Source: Spongiivirga citrea (GTDB lineage Bacteria > Bacteroidota > Bacteroidia > Flavobacteriales > Flavobacteriaceae). Taken from it: DNA of 64,000 bases. The notes under the pieces were generated by a model. The model was not told where the DNA came from, did no database searches, and saw only the letters and a program-made list of their open reading frames with translations. Below are positions 1 to 11,151 of the stretch, in pieces (within the stretch, counting starts at the first letter, position 1; every line of letters starts with the position of its first letter). A program made the translations under genes and the position numbers. Where the stretch lies: positions 1-64,000 of the forward strand of contig NZ_JAABOQ010000008.1 of the NCBI RefSeq assembly GCF_010671565.1. The letters run 5' to 3'.

Positions 1-190
1 CCACCCATTGGCTTACACCATTAAGTCGTACCTGAAAACAATCACCAATACCCGCAAAGGCTGCTGAAATGAGATAAGGATTATCAGCTAGATACTGATT
101 GTTTAAGGGTAAGTTGAACTCTTGGGCTTTCGATTTGGAGGCGAAACCAAGTGCGCTTAATAAAATAATGTAGGTTAATTTCTTCATCAT
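1..190 (-). CDS. PorP/SprF family type IX secretion membrane protein (partial)
   Basis: Only the first 63 codons are inside the window; the gene continues past base 1. The start is an ATG pair at 190 and 187, 3 bp after the stop of the giant gene. The N-terminus is a signal peptide (MMKKLTYIILLSALGFASKS, cleaved near KAQ). The mature start EFNLPLNNQYLADNPYLIS and the VRLNGVSQWV motif are typical of the PorP/SprF family, outer-membrane beta-barrel proteins of type IX secretion and gliding. In Flavobacterium sprF lies directly downstream of sprB and is needed to place SprB on the surface, so this one probably serves the giant protein upstream. The family call rests on a short fragment. Confidence 0.8.
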   Translation of the reverse strand, partial: MMKKLTYIILLSALGFASKSKAQEFNLPLNNQYLADNPYLISAAFAGIGDCFQVRLNGVSQWV

Positions 191-193
191 CTG

Positions 194-3100
194 CTATCTG
201 TATAATGTAAAATGGCCTTTTATATCGGGGCGCAGACCATCATTTAATGTTATAACATACCAATAATCACCTGAAGGTAATTCTGTATTTTCATAAATAC
301 CATTCCAACCAGGATTAAAGTCACCTCTAAACTGGTTCATTAATCTTCCGTAGCGATCAAATACTTTGATTTGGGCATTAGGGAAGAATTCCAACCCAGT
401 TGGCATCCAGTAATCATTTCGTCCATCTCCATTGGGGGTAAAGAAGTTAGGAACGATCACACCAATATACTCAAATTCTATTGTTGTTTGCGCTTCGCAG
501 CCAATAGCATCTCTAACATAAACAGTATAGCTTCCAGTACTAGTCACATTAAATACGTTATCCCTCACAAATGTTATGCCATCTATACTATATTCGAATG
601 GTGCAGTGCCATCAATACCTTGAGCTACAAATTCATCAATACCACTTTGCTGAACCGCTATGTCAAGATCTGCAAAAACATCTAAAGTCACTTCAAAAGT
701 TTCATCGTCACCATAAGCACATCCAGATGCATGTAATACTTGTAGTGCATAAGTGCTACCAGAAGGAACATTTGCAAATAAATTACTCATTTGGAAATTG
801 ATGCCTCCATCAATAGAATACATAACATCACTAGCGTACTGTGGATCAACATCAATAGTCAAATCATAGGTTTGATCACAATTATAGTTCGTTATTACTG
901 TACTTGTAGTAAGATCTACTGGTGCATCTAGCGTTACGGTATTGCTAAAAGCATTACACAAATTAACATCCTGTACGTAAATCGTAAAAGACTGATCTCC
1001 ATCTTGCATGTCGATCGTTGCTGTATTGCCTGTAATTGGACTATAGGTTCCGTTTTCGTCATTTACACTAATACTATATGGAGCAGTACCACCAGTTATA
1101 GTTACTGTCACTGATGCATTATCATCTTCAACGCATATTTCTTGATTATCAATTACTAGTACAGCTTCAAGAATTACAGGCTCAGTTATTGTAAAGGAAC
1201 GTTCCACAAAACAACCTCGACTATCTGTAGCGATAATAGTGTATTGTTGACCCGCAAGATTTGGTGATAACCCCTCAAAAAGCGGATTCGTTACCGTTCT
1301 TAAAGGATCAGAAGAAATGATGTAGGTATAAGGAGGTGTACCTCCACTAACTTGAATTTCAGCAGATCCATCAGCATCACCATTACATTGAATATTGTTT
1401 ACTATTAGATCATCAACTATTATTGGAGTTAATGGCTCTGTAATTTCAATTGGACCCAATACACTTTCACAATCGCCACTTATTCCTCTAACGTAATAGG
1501 TATTACCTGCAGGAAGTGTGTTGAAGACACCTTGAGTAAACGGCCCCTGAATAGCAGTTGCACCAGCTGTAGCGGGATCTACATCATATAACTCGAACAT
1601 ATTGTTACCAAGTCCGCCACTAGCATCAACACTAATGACTCCTGTAGATTCCCCAACGCAATTAACAAACAAAGTGCTTTCGGTAGTATTAAGTGTTACA
1701 TCAAGTGGTGTAACTGGTTCTATTGTAATTTCAGTTGATGCGTTGGAAACACAGCTGTTTGTATCTTGAATGTAATATTGATAGGTTCCTGCAGATACAT
1801 TAATATCTACCTGATTTCCTGTCATTGGGGTAAATGGACCAGTTGAGTTAGTGCTATACCCATAAGGAGCGGTACCACCAAACGCAGAAAGTCTTACTTG
1901 CCCTTGTGTTAAGCAGGTAACCTGATCTAGTGTAATCAAGGTCGAAGTAACCTCTATAGGGTTAGCTACAAGTATTATAGCTGTGGTTGCATCGCAACCA
2001 AAACCATCAGTTACCGTTACTGTATAATTACCTGGTATAAGATCATTAAATATATTACTGCTTTGTGCAGCTTGGCTTACTCCAGTATCAACATTATTTA
2101 AAATATAATTGAATGGTGTACCGATTCCGCCACTAGCTGTAATTGTTATTTGTGCATTGGTATCGTTAAAACATACAAGAGGACTTGTTACAGATCCTGA
2201 AGCAGTGATTGTATTTACTACCGGGATGTTAACAATGTTGCTAGGTGGTTCAGTACATCCGTTAGCATCACGAACCCGCACAACATAATCACCAGAAGGA
2301 AGATTAGAAAATACAAGGTTATTTCCGTTTGATGCGAAATCATAACCAAAAACGGCTACGTTTGGAGTAGCAGGATCTTCTAGTTGAAGCTCATACATTC
2401 CCCAACCACCTCTTGGTGTTGCTGTAATTTGCCCATCGTTACCAGGTACACAACTAGGATCATTAGTTCTAGTGGCATTTACTGATAATGGTGCTGGTGG
2501 TGGAGCAATGCTAACCAAGCCCGAGCTCACTGGATTACAATTTGGGAATCCAGTCTGCGCTATTTCCACACGATACGAACCAGCCGGTAAATCTAAAATA
2601 TCTCTTGTTCCTGGTGCAACACCTGCACCTGTTGCATTTGGTGATGCCACTGGTATTCCACTCATATTATCAACTACTGTGAAGTTATAGTTGCCAGCAT
2701 ATCCCTGAACATCAATTTGAATATCGCCATCGGCAAATCCGTCACAACTTACATTGTCTAGTGTAGTTGCGGTTACAGTTCCTTCATCAAATGGGTTAAC
2801 TGTATAAGAAACAACGTCAGTACAACCTGTTGTATTATCTGCTATTAAATAGGTATATAAGCCTGGATTATTTAATTGAATATTTCCGGGTGTGCCAATA
2901 ATAGTTCCTGAAGGTTGCTCAGTTACTGTGTAGTTTCCGCTACCATCTGCAATGGTTATAACAATATCTTCTGTAGCTGTACAACTTAATTGACTCGCCG
3001 TTGGGTTGGCAATTGTCGCGCTCACTTTTTGTAGTGGAGGAATTTCCACAGTACCATCTGCATCGCCATCGTCGACTATAAGTTCGCAACCATTCACATC

Positions 3101-6100
3101 GCGCACTAAAACAACAATTTCTTGTGCGGCGGTTGCAAAAGGAATGTCAAAAGTATTTGACGAACTAAAGCTACTTCCATTAAAACTATATAAGTATGTG
3201 TTTCCTGGAGTAAAGGCCGTCCCTCCAGCAGCACCCGTTACGGTAACCGTTGAAAGCCCGGGGTCATTAGCCGCATTACATACAAATGGAGAAACAGTAA
3301 CTCCTGCTGTGATCGGACTAGTTTCTGTAATTTGAATGTTATCATATGCTTCACAACCTCGCCCTGAAACAATACGCACTCGGTAAAAACCAGCTGGCAG
3401 TCCGGAAAAAGTCGGACTATTTTGAGGTCCTGTTCTTAAAGTCTGTAAAGCAGAATTGAAGGTTGCTTCAGAATCGTATAATTCATATTGATATCCGGGA
3501 TTTAATCGTGCCGGTGGTGCAAAATTAAGCAGAGCCGTAATACTTCCTGTTAACTCACCATTACATAATACATTGGTTACAACCGATGCATTTAATGATG
3601 GTATTTCTGGAGATTCTAATGTTACTGGTATAGGTTGAGTGCAATTAGGTACAGCTGCATCAATTACCCGTACGGTATAGCTTCCCGGAGATACGTTTGA
3701 AATGGTATTGGCAACATTGTTAATAATAATACCAGCCACAATTTGTGTTGTATTGGCAGCATCCCATAATTCATATGTTTGTGCTCCAGAGCCTCCATCA
3801 GGAACCATTGTAATGACACCATCATCTAAAACCGGTAAATTCCCTGGATTGGTACATGATGGCTGTTGCGTTACTTCAGCACGATGTGCAAGTGGTCTTA
3901 TAATATTTACAGGAATATTACCAGTTTCACAACCGTTCGCATCTCTAAGATTTACTGTGTAAGCGCCTGAAGAAAGATTGGTAATATTATATGGTATTGT
4001 TTGATTTTGGAATGTTCCTCCGTTTAAACTTACTTGGTATGGTGGAATTCCAGCCGTAGTCAATGCAACATTAATAGCAAAATTACCTTCGATGGCACAG
4101 GCGTTAACAATGGTAGGATTGATTACAGGAGCAAGATCAGTAGGCACATTTACTAATGCTGCGGCTTGCTGAATACAATTTGAGGCATCCTTTACCCAAA
4201 CCACATAGTCTCCACCAATTAAATTATCCCATATTGTTTGTGTGTTCCAACGCACATCAGTATCCAAAGGGGTTACAATTGGTGCTGGTGAAGGATCCGC
4301 TTCAATAATATATTCATAAGGCCCAATACCGAACTGTCCTTGTACGGTAATTTGCCCTTGCTCGGTAGCTGAACAAGTATCATCGTTGGAGGTTACTGTC
4401 CCTGATACTTCTAAAAGTGCTGCGGGGCCATTTATTATGAAATTCTCTGAGGCAGTAACACAAGCAGGAACAGAGGCATCTTCTGTAAATTGAACATAAA
4501 ATTCACCTGTCGGAATGTTGTTTATTGTGAATGTTCCCGGACTTACCACTGTATTCGTTAAGCCTATAACTGGAGCTCCGGTAAATGAATTAAATACTTG
4601 ATATGTTGTATTGCCTGCATAAACTCCTCCTAATGTAATTTCAACTGAACCTGTACTTGAACCGAAACAACTTACATTGGTTATATCAGTTGCTGCAATA
4701 ATTGGGTTCACCGTAATTCCTGAAGTCGTAGAAACAGGAACTGTGGCAGTCTCAAAATATTGACACCCATTGACATCGGATATTATGAATGTATAAGTTA
4801 CTCCAGGATCTAACCCCGTAAAGTTGAACTCTTCAGTTGGGGTTATACCATCTGTTACCAAAAGCCCAGGCACTCCTGCGTTCCACCCAGCTCCTGGAAC
4901 AGGATTTGGATTTGGATAAAGAGAGAAAAAATAGGGCCCCGAACCAATGGTTCCGCCAAGAGCATCAGCCTGTACTAACATGCTGCCGCTTCCTGGTAAA
5001 CAACCAGCAGCACCAGATGTCGTTACCAATACATTTGGGACAGTTCCAATCGTAATTGTTTCCGTGAATTCGCAACCTAAATCATCTGTAACTCTAAGTG
5101 TATAGGTTCCAAATGTTAAATTTGGAAAAGTATGTGTATTATCTCCAATTGGAGTTGTAGTGGTATCATGTGTATCGCTGGTTCCAGAAACAGGCTCAGT
5201 AATGGTGTATATATACTCGGTTCCTGTATTACCTCCTGTTGCATCGACACTTATTGTACCTAGAACATTTCCTGAAATATTACATGTAATATCAGTAAAT
5301 GCGCTATTTGAAGCAATTGCAGTATTTGCGCCTACAGTTTGAGTGGCAGAGGCAACAATACATTGCTTCGCATCCCTAACTGTTATAATATAATCATCGG
5401 CAGGCAGTGCGCTAAATGTATTACTATTTTGGAAAGGCCTATTAAAAGTTGCAGCAACATTATCAAGTTGATACTCAAAAGGACCATTTCCCGTCATTGG
5501 GTTTACTTCTAAGACTCCTGTATTTTCTCCATTACAAGCTACATCTGTAATTGTTGCAACCGGGGTGTTAAAAGTTGGGGGGCTATTTGGTGTTACAGTT
5601 ACTAAGTTGCTTTGAGCTACACAGCCTTGAGCATCAAAAATGTCAATTCTATATTCTCCCGAAGCACCTAAACTAGCTACGATATTTGTCCCTGCAGATG
5701 TAGCATCGTCAGTTACGACGGTAGCAGTACCCGAAGGATCACGAATCACATCGTATAAGTAATTTCCTCCTCCGTCTGGATATCCGTTTGCAATGGTAAC
5801 GGTAATAAGCGCATCAGGACTAGCGGTACAATCTAAGTCTTTTGTCAATACCGCTATTGCTGTTAATTGAGGTTCAATTGTAAAGCTCACACTGCTTTCG
5901 CAGCCTAAATCGTCTTGTACAAAGAATGTATAAGCACCAGGAGCAAGATTGCTAAAGGTATTACTTGTTGCTGTCGTCCCGGTTGCAAAAGGATCTGTAC
6001 CTTCTCTAAAAGTAAAAGTTGCTCCGGCTCTTGTTGAGGTCGCATTTACAGTTATCGATGCCTGATTCATCCCATCATAACAAAGATCTGAAGTAGGATC

Positions 6101-9100
6101 AATATTTATTGTAGGAATTACGGCTGGATCTAGGTCAAAAGTTCTTAAAATGATGCAACTATTAGCGTCAGAAACAGTTATACGATAGGTTCCAACTTGA
6201 TCTAAATCCGTAAATAAATTACTAGATTGTGGCCCAACTACCGTAGTAAGATCGGGATAGGTAAGCGTATATTGATAAGCTCCCCAACCGCCTTGTACGT
6301 TGATGTTGGCAGTACCACCATTGTTAGGGGCAAAACAAGTAATTGGGGTTGTAACTACGGGAGTCGTAGGATCAAATTCTAATATAGCAGGAGGACTATC
6401 AATCGTCACACTTGTCGATGTAGTACAACCTGTTGCATCATCAGAAACATTAATTGTATATGTGCCAGCTTCTAATGTGTTTACATTAATAGGAGTATTG
6501 GTTGTTATATCATTTCCTGGGGTAACAGCAGTTGGACCGCCAGTAACTGTGTAGTCATATTGAGTCGAATTACTAACAGTAAAGTTGAATGCTCCATCTG
6601 CACTACCAAGACAAGTTATATCGTTCGTTTTAGTTGTGGTAAGACTTATTTGCGGGGTATTAACAATGGTAATATTTTCATCGTAGAAGCAACTATTCGC
6701 ATCGGTAGTTCTAATGGTGTATGTACCCGATGGTAAATCAGTAAATACGTTATCTCCACCTGTTAATATTGTACCAACTCCCGAAGGACCAGCTATTATT
6801 TCATAATTAAAATGATCTGGGATAGGTGGAAGTGTTGAACCAACTGGTGGCGTATCTACAAAAGCAGAACCACCTGTTACGTTAGTTATTGTAATATCAT
6901 AATCAATAACATTTAACCCATTACATTGAGGGGCCGAAATGGTATAGTCAATATCTGTTATTTCGCTTTTTGGGTTAATTGTAACCGAATTTAGCACAAC
7001 ACTACAGTCGTTTGCATCTCTAATAGTGATGTTGCTATAAGTGCTTGCACCAAGATTTTCAAAAATTGGATTGTTCCCAAAAGTTACACCATCTATACTA
7101 TATTGTAAGGGTGCCGTGCCACCAGTCGCAGCTTGAATTTCTATAATAGCATCGTTGGTACCAGTATCACAATCTAATTGCTGTGTAACAGAAGCTAAGC
7201 CAGTAATGGCACTTGCTGGCTGATTTATTGTTTGCATAAATGTCTGTGGACATTGTGCAGTGCCGTTAGATGCTCTTACTATTATCGTATAATTCCCAGC
7301 AGATAATCCTGGAAAAATATTACTAGCCTGATATGTTGCACCATTATCAATACTATAATCTAATGAATAGCCATTGGCTGCAGCTATATCTACTTGTATC
7401 ACTCCTGTGTTTTGTCCAAAACATTCCACATCGCTATTTGTGAAACTTACCGTTGGCAGCGCTAGCTGTTGAACGTTAACTACATTACTAGTCGCAATAC
7501 AGCCATTATCATCTTCGACAGTAATTGTATAATTTCCAGCAGTGTTAATTGGGAATGTATTTCCTATTTGCTGAGTAGTGCCACCATCGATACTGTAATT
7601 ATAAGGACCTACACCGCCAGTAATTGTTGCCGTTATTTCCCCATCTTGACAGGTAATATTTTGTGTTGTTGCAGCTGACACACTGAAATTTGGGTAATCG
7701 GCTACCGTAATCGGATTCGGATTGTTGTACGAACAGCCATCCGCGTTTGTAATAACTACATCGTAATCTCCAGGAGCCAAGTTGGCAAAGGTGTGATCGT
7801 TGTCAGATGTTGGGCCAAATGTTCCAACAGTACTTCCGCCCTGAGAAAGTGTATATATATAGGTAGGACTTATTCCGTTTACTTGAAAACGAATATTTCC
7901 ATTTGTATTACAAACTTCATCAGTAATGAAAGTGTCTACACTAATATCTTCTTCAATAATGATTATGTCTCTTTCCTCAAATTCACAACCAAAAATAGGA
8001 GCAGTTATTTGCCTTATTAATACATCATAGGTTCCTGCTGTAGCAATAGAGAATGTATTACTTGTTTGCCAGTTGGTTCCGCCATCGATACTAAATTCGT
8101 AATTGGTGCCTACACCATTTATGGTGATACTACCAGGATTACCACAAATAATATTTTCAGAAACTGGATTAGGATCTAACGGATTTTTAAAAACATCAAA
8201 GTAGAAAAACCTAAAACAACCATTTGGGTAAGTAACCAACATTCTGTATTGGCCTTCGTTACTTACTGTAAAATTGGCTGTGCTCGCAAGTGTATTCCAG
8301 GTACAAGAAGAATCCAAAGTAGCACAACCTTGACTTGTATTTGCAGTACAGCTTGTTTCATCTAATTGTTGCCATTGAATACTTTGAATATTTACAAAAT
8401 TTGTTTCTAGTAACCTTGTTGCTGAAGCACCACATAAGTACACTTCATATTTTTGAGAGCCATCGTTAGCACATGTTTTGACATCGATATCAGAATCAGA
8501 TACAAAAGCAGCGAGGGGATGAGGATCACTGCCAAAAGGAATTACATTAACCACCTCCGTATCATTAGGACATGTATTTGGTGGCGTATTCGTTTTAGTG
8601 ACTGTAAATTGACCAGGTGCGGTTACGGTAATGGATTGTGTTGTTCCGACAACCATATTACTTGCATCACGCCATTCGTAATTTGTAAACCCGTTACCAG
8701 CAGAAATAGTTAAGCTGTTGTTACAAATAATCTCATCTCTTTCAAAAGTACATGATGCTAGGTCGACATTTACTGATACTGGACCTAGAGAGTTTGTATT
8801 GTAGGCTGCAAGACTGGGTGCACTACCCTGATTTATTACTTCAAACGAAGTACCTTGCCCCCTATATGAAATAAAGGATTGATTTTCTAAAACAGCGGCA
8901 CATGCATCTCTAAAATCGGTACATTCAGATGATGCTTGTACAGTAAGATAAATTACCAACTCTGGGTCTCCTACCTGCATCGTTGCTGCATTAACATTAA
9001 CACTAACTGTTCGCGTTGCACTATTGTAGGTAGTAGCCGGAAAGCTAGATGAAACAAAGTCCAATCCAACAGGAAGGACATCATTTAGCATTATATTATT

Positions 9101-11140
9101 TGCATTATTATTTCCGATGTTTTGTAAGCGTATAACATAATTGAATTGATCTCCTAAATTTACACTTCCACCATCTAGATTTATAGTCCCCGCAGTATTT
9201 TCTGCCGTTTTTATCATTCTTATTTCTGGCTCAAATGAATCAATTGTAAAAACCGTGGGATCATCAGGTTCACCATCAGTATCAGGGTCTATGTTTGCTG
9301 GTTCATCGGGATCATCAGAGGCGTCACTTAATACTTCTCCAACAGGACCAGTAGCATTTAATGTTGCCGTATTGGTAACATTTCCATTAGCCAAATCAGC
9401 AGTTGTAATTGTGTATGTTGCATTAAACGTAGTATTATCAACTGTCTGGCCATTTAGAGAAGCTAAAGGACCTCCCATTACTGTTACAATGGGGTCAGTA
9501 ATTGAAATATCTGTGATTTCAATATCCCCTGTATTAGCGACAGTAAAAATGTAGCTGATAGTTTCACCCGCTTGAGCGCGACCATCACCATTTTCATCAT
9601 TAAAAATATCCCGTTTTAATAATTCGAGACTTACAATATACTCCCGCCAATCGCGGTCATTTCCTGGGGTGTCAACATCAGGAAAATCAGTAGGGACTGT
9701 GCCACCGTTATTTCCATTATTGACTCCTGTGATATTTAAATCTACTGTATCAAATGAATCATCCAAGCCATCATTATCAGAATCATTTCCAGATAAAACA
9801 GTATCAGAAACACCATCGTTGTTGGTATCGTAGCCCTCAATATTATCATTTTCAATATCACCGTCACTATTAGTGTCTTGATAATCGGGTAGCGAGCTAC
9901 CTCCAGTATTCACGGGATTTAATACTGGGTTTCCAGAATCAATGTCGTATGCATTATCAAGTCCATCTCCGTCAGCATCTAAGCCGGTTGGCGGAACGTA
10001 ACCTGCAGTTGTTTGAGCTTCAATATTATCAATAATTCCGTCATTGTCAGAATCTATATCATATAAATCATCCAATCCATCTAGATCACTATCAGGACTT
10101 GGTAATGGGGTGCCAGAGGTTACTTCACCAGCTCCTGATCCGCTATCAACGTTGTCGAAAGCATCTGCTAGTCCGTCACCATCAGCATCAATCATACTTG
10201 TAGGGTCTCCTGGTATTGGATAATCTACTCGACCATCATTATTAGCATCTACGCCACCAGCTTCAACAATATCCATGATACCGTCATTATCGGCATCAAT
10301 ATCTAAGCTGTTAGGTATTCCGTCCTTATCGTCATCATCACAAACTGGTGTACTTGTAACATTAACTTGAACGTTATCAATAAGATTACCTACCGATAAC
10401 GAACCTGTTGCGGTACTAACAGCTTCAAATAAGAAAAAGGTAGTATTTTGGCCCGCGGGTACGGTATATGTGCCGTTATATGAAGTCCAGCTTCCACGTG
10501 GACTTGTCATAACAACTTGAGTAGTTGCCGTGGCTAAAGTAGCTCCGATTCGTACTCTTGCCACGTCGGTTCCAGCTCGTCCTCTATGATCAACAGACCA
10601 GTCAAGAACAGTCCCAGGAGTTAAACATAATTCTTGATATAAAGCCCCGGGGCGATTGGCATTTAATTCGGCTAAATGAGTTCCATCAGAGGCAGGAACT
10701 CCTAAAAATCCATCAACCCATATTTCAATGCGCCCGTCAGATGCTGTAGTTAACCAACCAGGAATTTGAGATTCCTGATATGGTCGCCAGCGTGTTGCCA
10801 GCGGAGGGTTTTGAATATCAAAACTTTCATTAATAATTGGTTGAGAACAAAGGAAGGTTCCGCACTCTTCAGTATCAGGAACCCCATCATTATCATCATC
10901 AATATCGACACCGTCTAAAACACCATCACAGTCAGCGTCATCCGGACACATAAACATCATTGTAGTTGATGCAACTGGTTTATCTAATTTGGTTGTAGTG
11001 TTTGTTTTTTTTAAGGAAAAACCCTGGGATACAAAGAAAACACACAACAAAAAAGCTGTGTATTTTAAAATTTTTGAATGTTTTATAGCATGACAAAAAT
11101 GCCTTAAAACACCAAAAAATGACAAGGGGCTAATTTTCAT
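194..11140 (-). CDS. Giant SprB-like repeat protein with type B T9SS sorting domain
   Basis: A 3648-residue secreted surface protein. Residues 25-43 are a hydrophobic signal segment. Residues 63-95 and about 265-497 are Asp-rich calcium-binding repeats of the thrombospondin type 3 kind (DxDxDGxxD). Residues 100-260 resemble a jelly-roll carbohydrate-binding domain. Two DUF11-like beta domains lie at about 507-640 and 650-770. From about 1065 to 3545 there are roughly 27 SprB-like repeats of 80-100 residues, each opening with a Cys-containing strand and carrying patterns like GGxxPYxYSIDGG. Residues 3561-3648 are the gliding-motility-associated C-terminal domain (NFFTPNGDGRNDYW, then FDRYGR and PSGDYWYVI), which directs type IX secretion. 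It is probably an adhesin for gliding or attachment, partnered by the PorP/SprF gene 3 bp downstream. SprB itself is far longer, so this is a paralogue-type protein and not proven to be SprB. Confidence 0.9.
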   Translation of the reverse strand: MKISPLSFFGVLRHFCHAIKHSKILKYTAFLLCVFFVSQGFSLKKTNTTTKLDKPVASTTMMFMCPDDADCDGVLDGVDIDDDNDGVPDTEECGTFLCSQPIINESFDIQNPPLATRWRPYQESQIPGWLTTASDGRIEIWVDGFLGVPASDGTHLAELNANRPGALYQELCLTPGTVLDWSVDHRGRAGTDVARVRIGATLATATTQVVMTSPRGSWTSYNGTYTVPAGQNTTFFLFEAVSTATGSLSVGNLIDNVQVNVTSTPVCDDDDKDGIPNSLDIDADNDGIMDIVEAGGVDANNDGRVDYPIPGDPTSMIDADGDGLADAFDNVDSGSGAGEVTSGTPLPSPDSDLDGLDDLYDIDSDNDGIIDNIEAQTTAGYVPPTGLDADGDGLDNAYDIDSGNPVLNPVNTGGSSLPDYQDTNSDGDIENDNIEGYDTNNDGVSDTVLSGNDSDNDGLDDSFDTVDLNITGVNNGNNGGTVPTDFPDVDTPGNDRDWREYIVSLELLKRDIFNDENGDGRAQAGETISYIFTVANTGDIEITDISITDPIVTVMGGPLASLNGQTVDNTTFNATYTITTADLANGNVTNTATLNATGPVGEVLSDASDDPDEPANIDPDTDGEPDDPTVFTIDSFEPEIRMIKTAENTAGTINLDGGSVNLGDQFNYVIRLQNIGNNNANNIMLNDVLPVGLDFVSSSFPATTYNSATRTVSVNVNAATMQVGDPELVIYLTVQASSECTDFRDACAAVLENQSFISYRGQGTSFEVINQGSAPSLAAYNTNSLGPVSVNVDLASCTFERDEIICNNSLTISAGNGFTNYEWRDASNMVVGTTQSITVTAPGQFTVTKTNTPPNTCPNDTEVVNVIPFGSDPHPLAAFVSDSDIDVKTCANDGSQKYEVYLCGASATRLLETNFVNIQSIQWQQLDETSCTANTSQGCATLDSSCTWNTLASTANFTVSNEGQYRMLVTYPNGCFRFFYFDVFKNPLDPNPVSENIICGNPGSITINGVGTNYEFSIDGGTNWQTSNTFSIATAGTYDVLIRQITAPIFGCEFEERDIIIIEEDISVDTFITDEVCNTNGNIRFQVNGISPTYIYTLSQGGSTVGTFGPTSDNDHTFANLAPGDYDVVITNADGCSYNNPNPITVADYPNFSVSAATTQNITCQDGEITATITGGVGPYNYSIDGGTTQQIGNTFPINTAGNYTITVEDDNGCIATSNVVNVQQLALPTVSFTNSDVECFGQNTGVIQVDIAAANGYSLDYSIDNGATYQASNIFPGLSAGNYTIIVRASNGTAQCPQTFMQTINQPASAITGLASVTQQLDCDTGTNDAIIEIQAATGGTAPLQYSIDGVTFGNNPIFENLGASTYSNITIRDANDCSVVLNSVTINPKSEITDIDYTISAPQCNGLNVIDYDITITNVTGGSAFVDTPPVGSTLPPIPDHFNYEIIAGPSGVGTILTGGDNVFTDLPSGTYTIRTTDANSCFYDENITIVNTPQISLTTTKTNDITCLGSADGAFNFTVSNSTQYDYTVTGGPTAVTPGNDITTNTPINVNTLEAGTYTINVSDDATGCTTSTSVTIDSPPAILEFDPTTPVVTTPITCFAPNNGGTANINVQGGWGAYQYTLTYPDLTTVVGPQSSNLFTDLDQVGTYRITVSDANSCIILRTFDLDPAVIPTINIDPTSDLCYDGMNQASITVNATSTRAGATFTFREGTDPFATGTTATSNTFSNLAPGAYTFFVQDDLGCESSVSFTIEPQLTAIAVLTKDLDCTASPDALITVTIANGYPDGGGNYLYDVIRDPSGTATVVTDDATSAGTNIVASLGASGEYRIDIFDAQGCVAQSNLVTVTPNSPPTFNTPVATITDVACNGENTGVLEVNPMTGNGPFEYQLDNVAATFNRPFQNSNTFSALPADDYIITVRDAKQCIVASATQTVGANTAIASNSAFTDITCNISGNVLGTISVDATGGNTGTEYIYTITEPVSGTSDTHDTTTTPIGDNTHTFPNLTFGTYTLRVTDDLGCEFTETITIGTVPNVLVTTSGAAGCLPGSGSMLVQADALGGTIGSGPYFFSLYPNPNPVPGAGWNAGVPGLLVTDGITPTEEFNFTGLDPGVTYTFIISDVNGCQYFETATVPVSTTSGITVNPIIAATDITNVSCFGSSTGSVEITLGGVYAGNTTYQVFNSFTGAPVIGLTNTVVSPGTFTINNIPTGEFYVQFTEDASVPACVTASENFIINGPAALLEVSGTVTSNDDTCSATEQGQITVQGQFGIGPYEYIIEADPSPAPIVTPLDTDVRWNTQTIWDNLIGGDYVVWVKDASNCIQQAAALVNVPTDLAPVINPTIVNACAIEGNFAINVALTTAGIPPYQVSLNGGTFQNQTIPYNITNLSSGAYTVNLRDANGCETGNIPVNIIRPLAHRAEVTQQPSCTNPGNLPVLDDGVITMVPDGGSGAQTYELWDAANTTQIVAGIIINNVANTISNVSPGSYTVRVIDAAVPNCTQPIPVTLESPEIPSLNASVVTNVLCNGELTGSITALLNFAPPARLNPGYQYELYDSEATFNSALQTLRTGPQNSPTFSGLPAGFYRVRIVSGRGCEAYDNIQITETSPITAGVTVSPFVCNAANDPGLSTVTVTGAAGGTAFTPGNTYLYSFNGSSFSSSNTFDIPFATAAQEIVVLVRDVNGCELIVDDGDADGTVEIPPLQKVSATIANPTASQLSCTATEDIVITIADGSGNYTVTEQPSGTIIGTPGNIQLNNPGLYTYLIADNTTGCTDVVSYTVNPFDEGTVTATTLDNVSCDGFADGDIQIDVQGYAGNYNFTVVDNMSGIPVASPNATGAGVAPGTRDILDLPAGSYRVEIAQTGFPNCNPVSSGLVSIAPPPAPLSVNATRTNDPSCVPGNDGQITATPRGGWGMYELQLEDPATPNVAVFGYDFASNGNNLVFSNLPSGDYVVRVRDANGCTEPPSNIVNIPVVNTITASGSVTSPLVCFNDTNAQITITASGGIGTPFNYILNNVDTGVSQAAQSSNIFNDLIPGNYTVTVTDGFGCDATTAIILVANPIEVTSTLITLDQVTCLTQGQVRLSAFGGTAPYGYSTNSTGPFTPMTGNQVDINVSAGTYQYYIQDTNSCVSNASTEITIEPVTPLDVTLNTTESTLFVNCVGESTGVISVDASGGLGNNMFELYDVDPATAGATAIQGPFTQGVFNTLPAGNTYYVRGISGDCESVLGPIEITEPLTPIIVDDLIVNNIQCNGDADGSAEIQVSGGTPPYTYIISSDPLRTVTNPLFEGLSPNLAGQQYTIIATDSRGCFVERSFTITEPVILEAVLVIDNQEICVEDDNASVTVTITGGTAPYSISVNDENGTYSPITGNTATIDMQDGDQSFTIYVQDVNLCNAFSNTVTLDAPVDLTTSTVITNYNCDQTYDLTIDVDPQYASDVMYSIDGGINFQMSNLFANVPSGSTYALQVLHASGCAYGDDETFEVTLDVFADLDIAVQQSGIDEFVAQGIDGTAPFEYSIDGITFVRDNVFNVTSTGSYTVYVRDAIGCEAQTTIEFEYIGVIVPNFFTPNGDGRNDYWMPTGLEFFPNAQIKVFDRYGRLMNQFRGDFNPGWNGIYENTELPSGDYWYVITLNDGLRPDIKGHFTLYR

Positions 11141-11151
11141 TTACTTGGGGA

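Noticed and set aside
1000-8000. Regularly spaced repeats that might suggest a CRISPR array
   Set aside because: The repeats are protein-level SprB-like domains of 80-100 codons with diverged DNA; there are no short identical repeats with unique spacers, and no cas genes in the window.
371-10749. Many open frames of 60-110 codons on the plus strand opposite the giant gene
   Set aside because: They lie antisense within a clear repeat-protein gene, have no family motifs, and arise from its Thr/Ser/Gly-rich codon bias.
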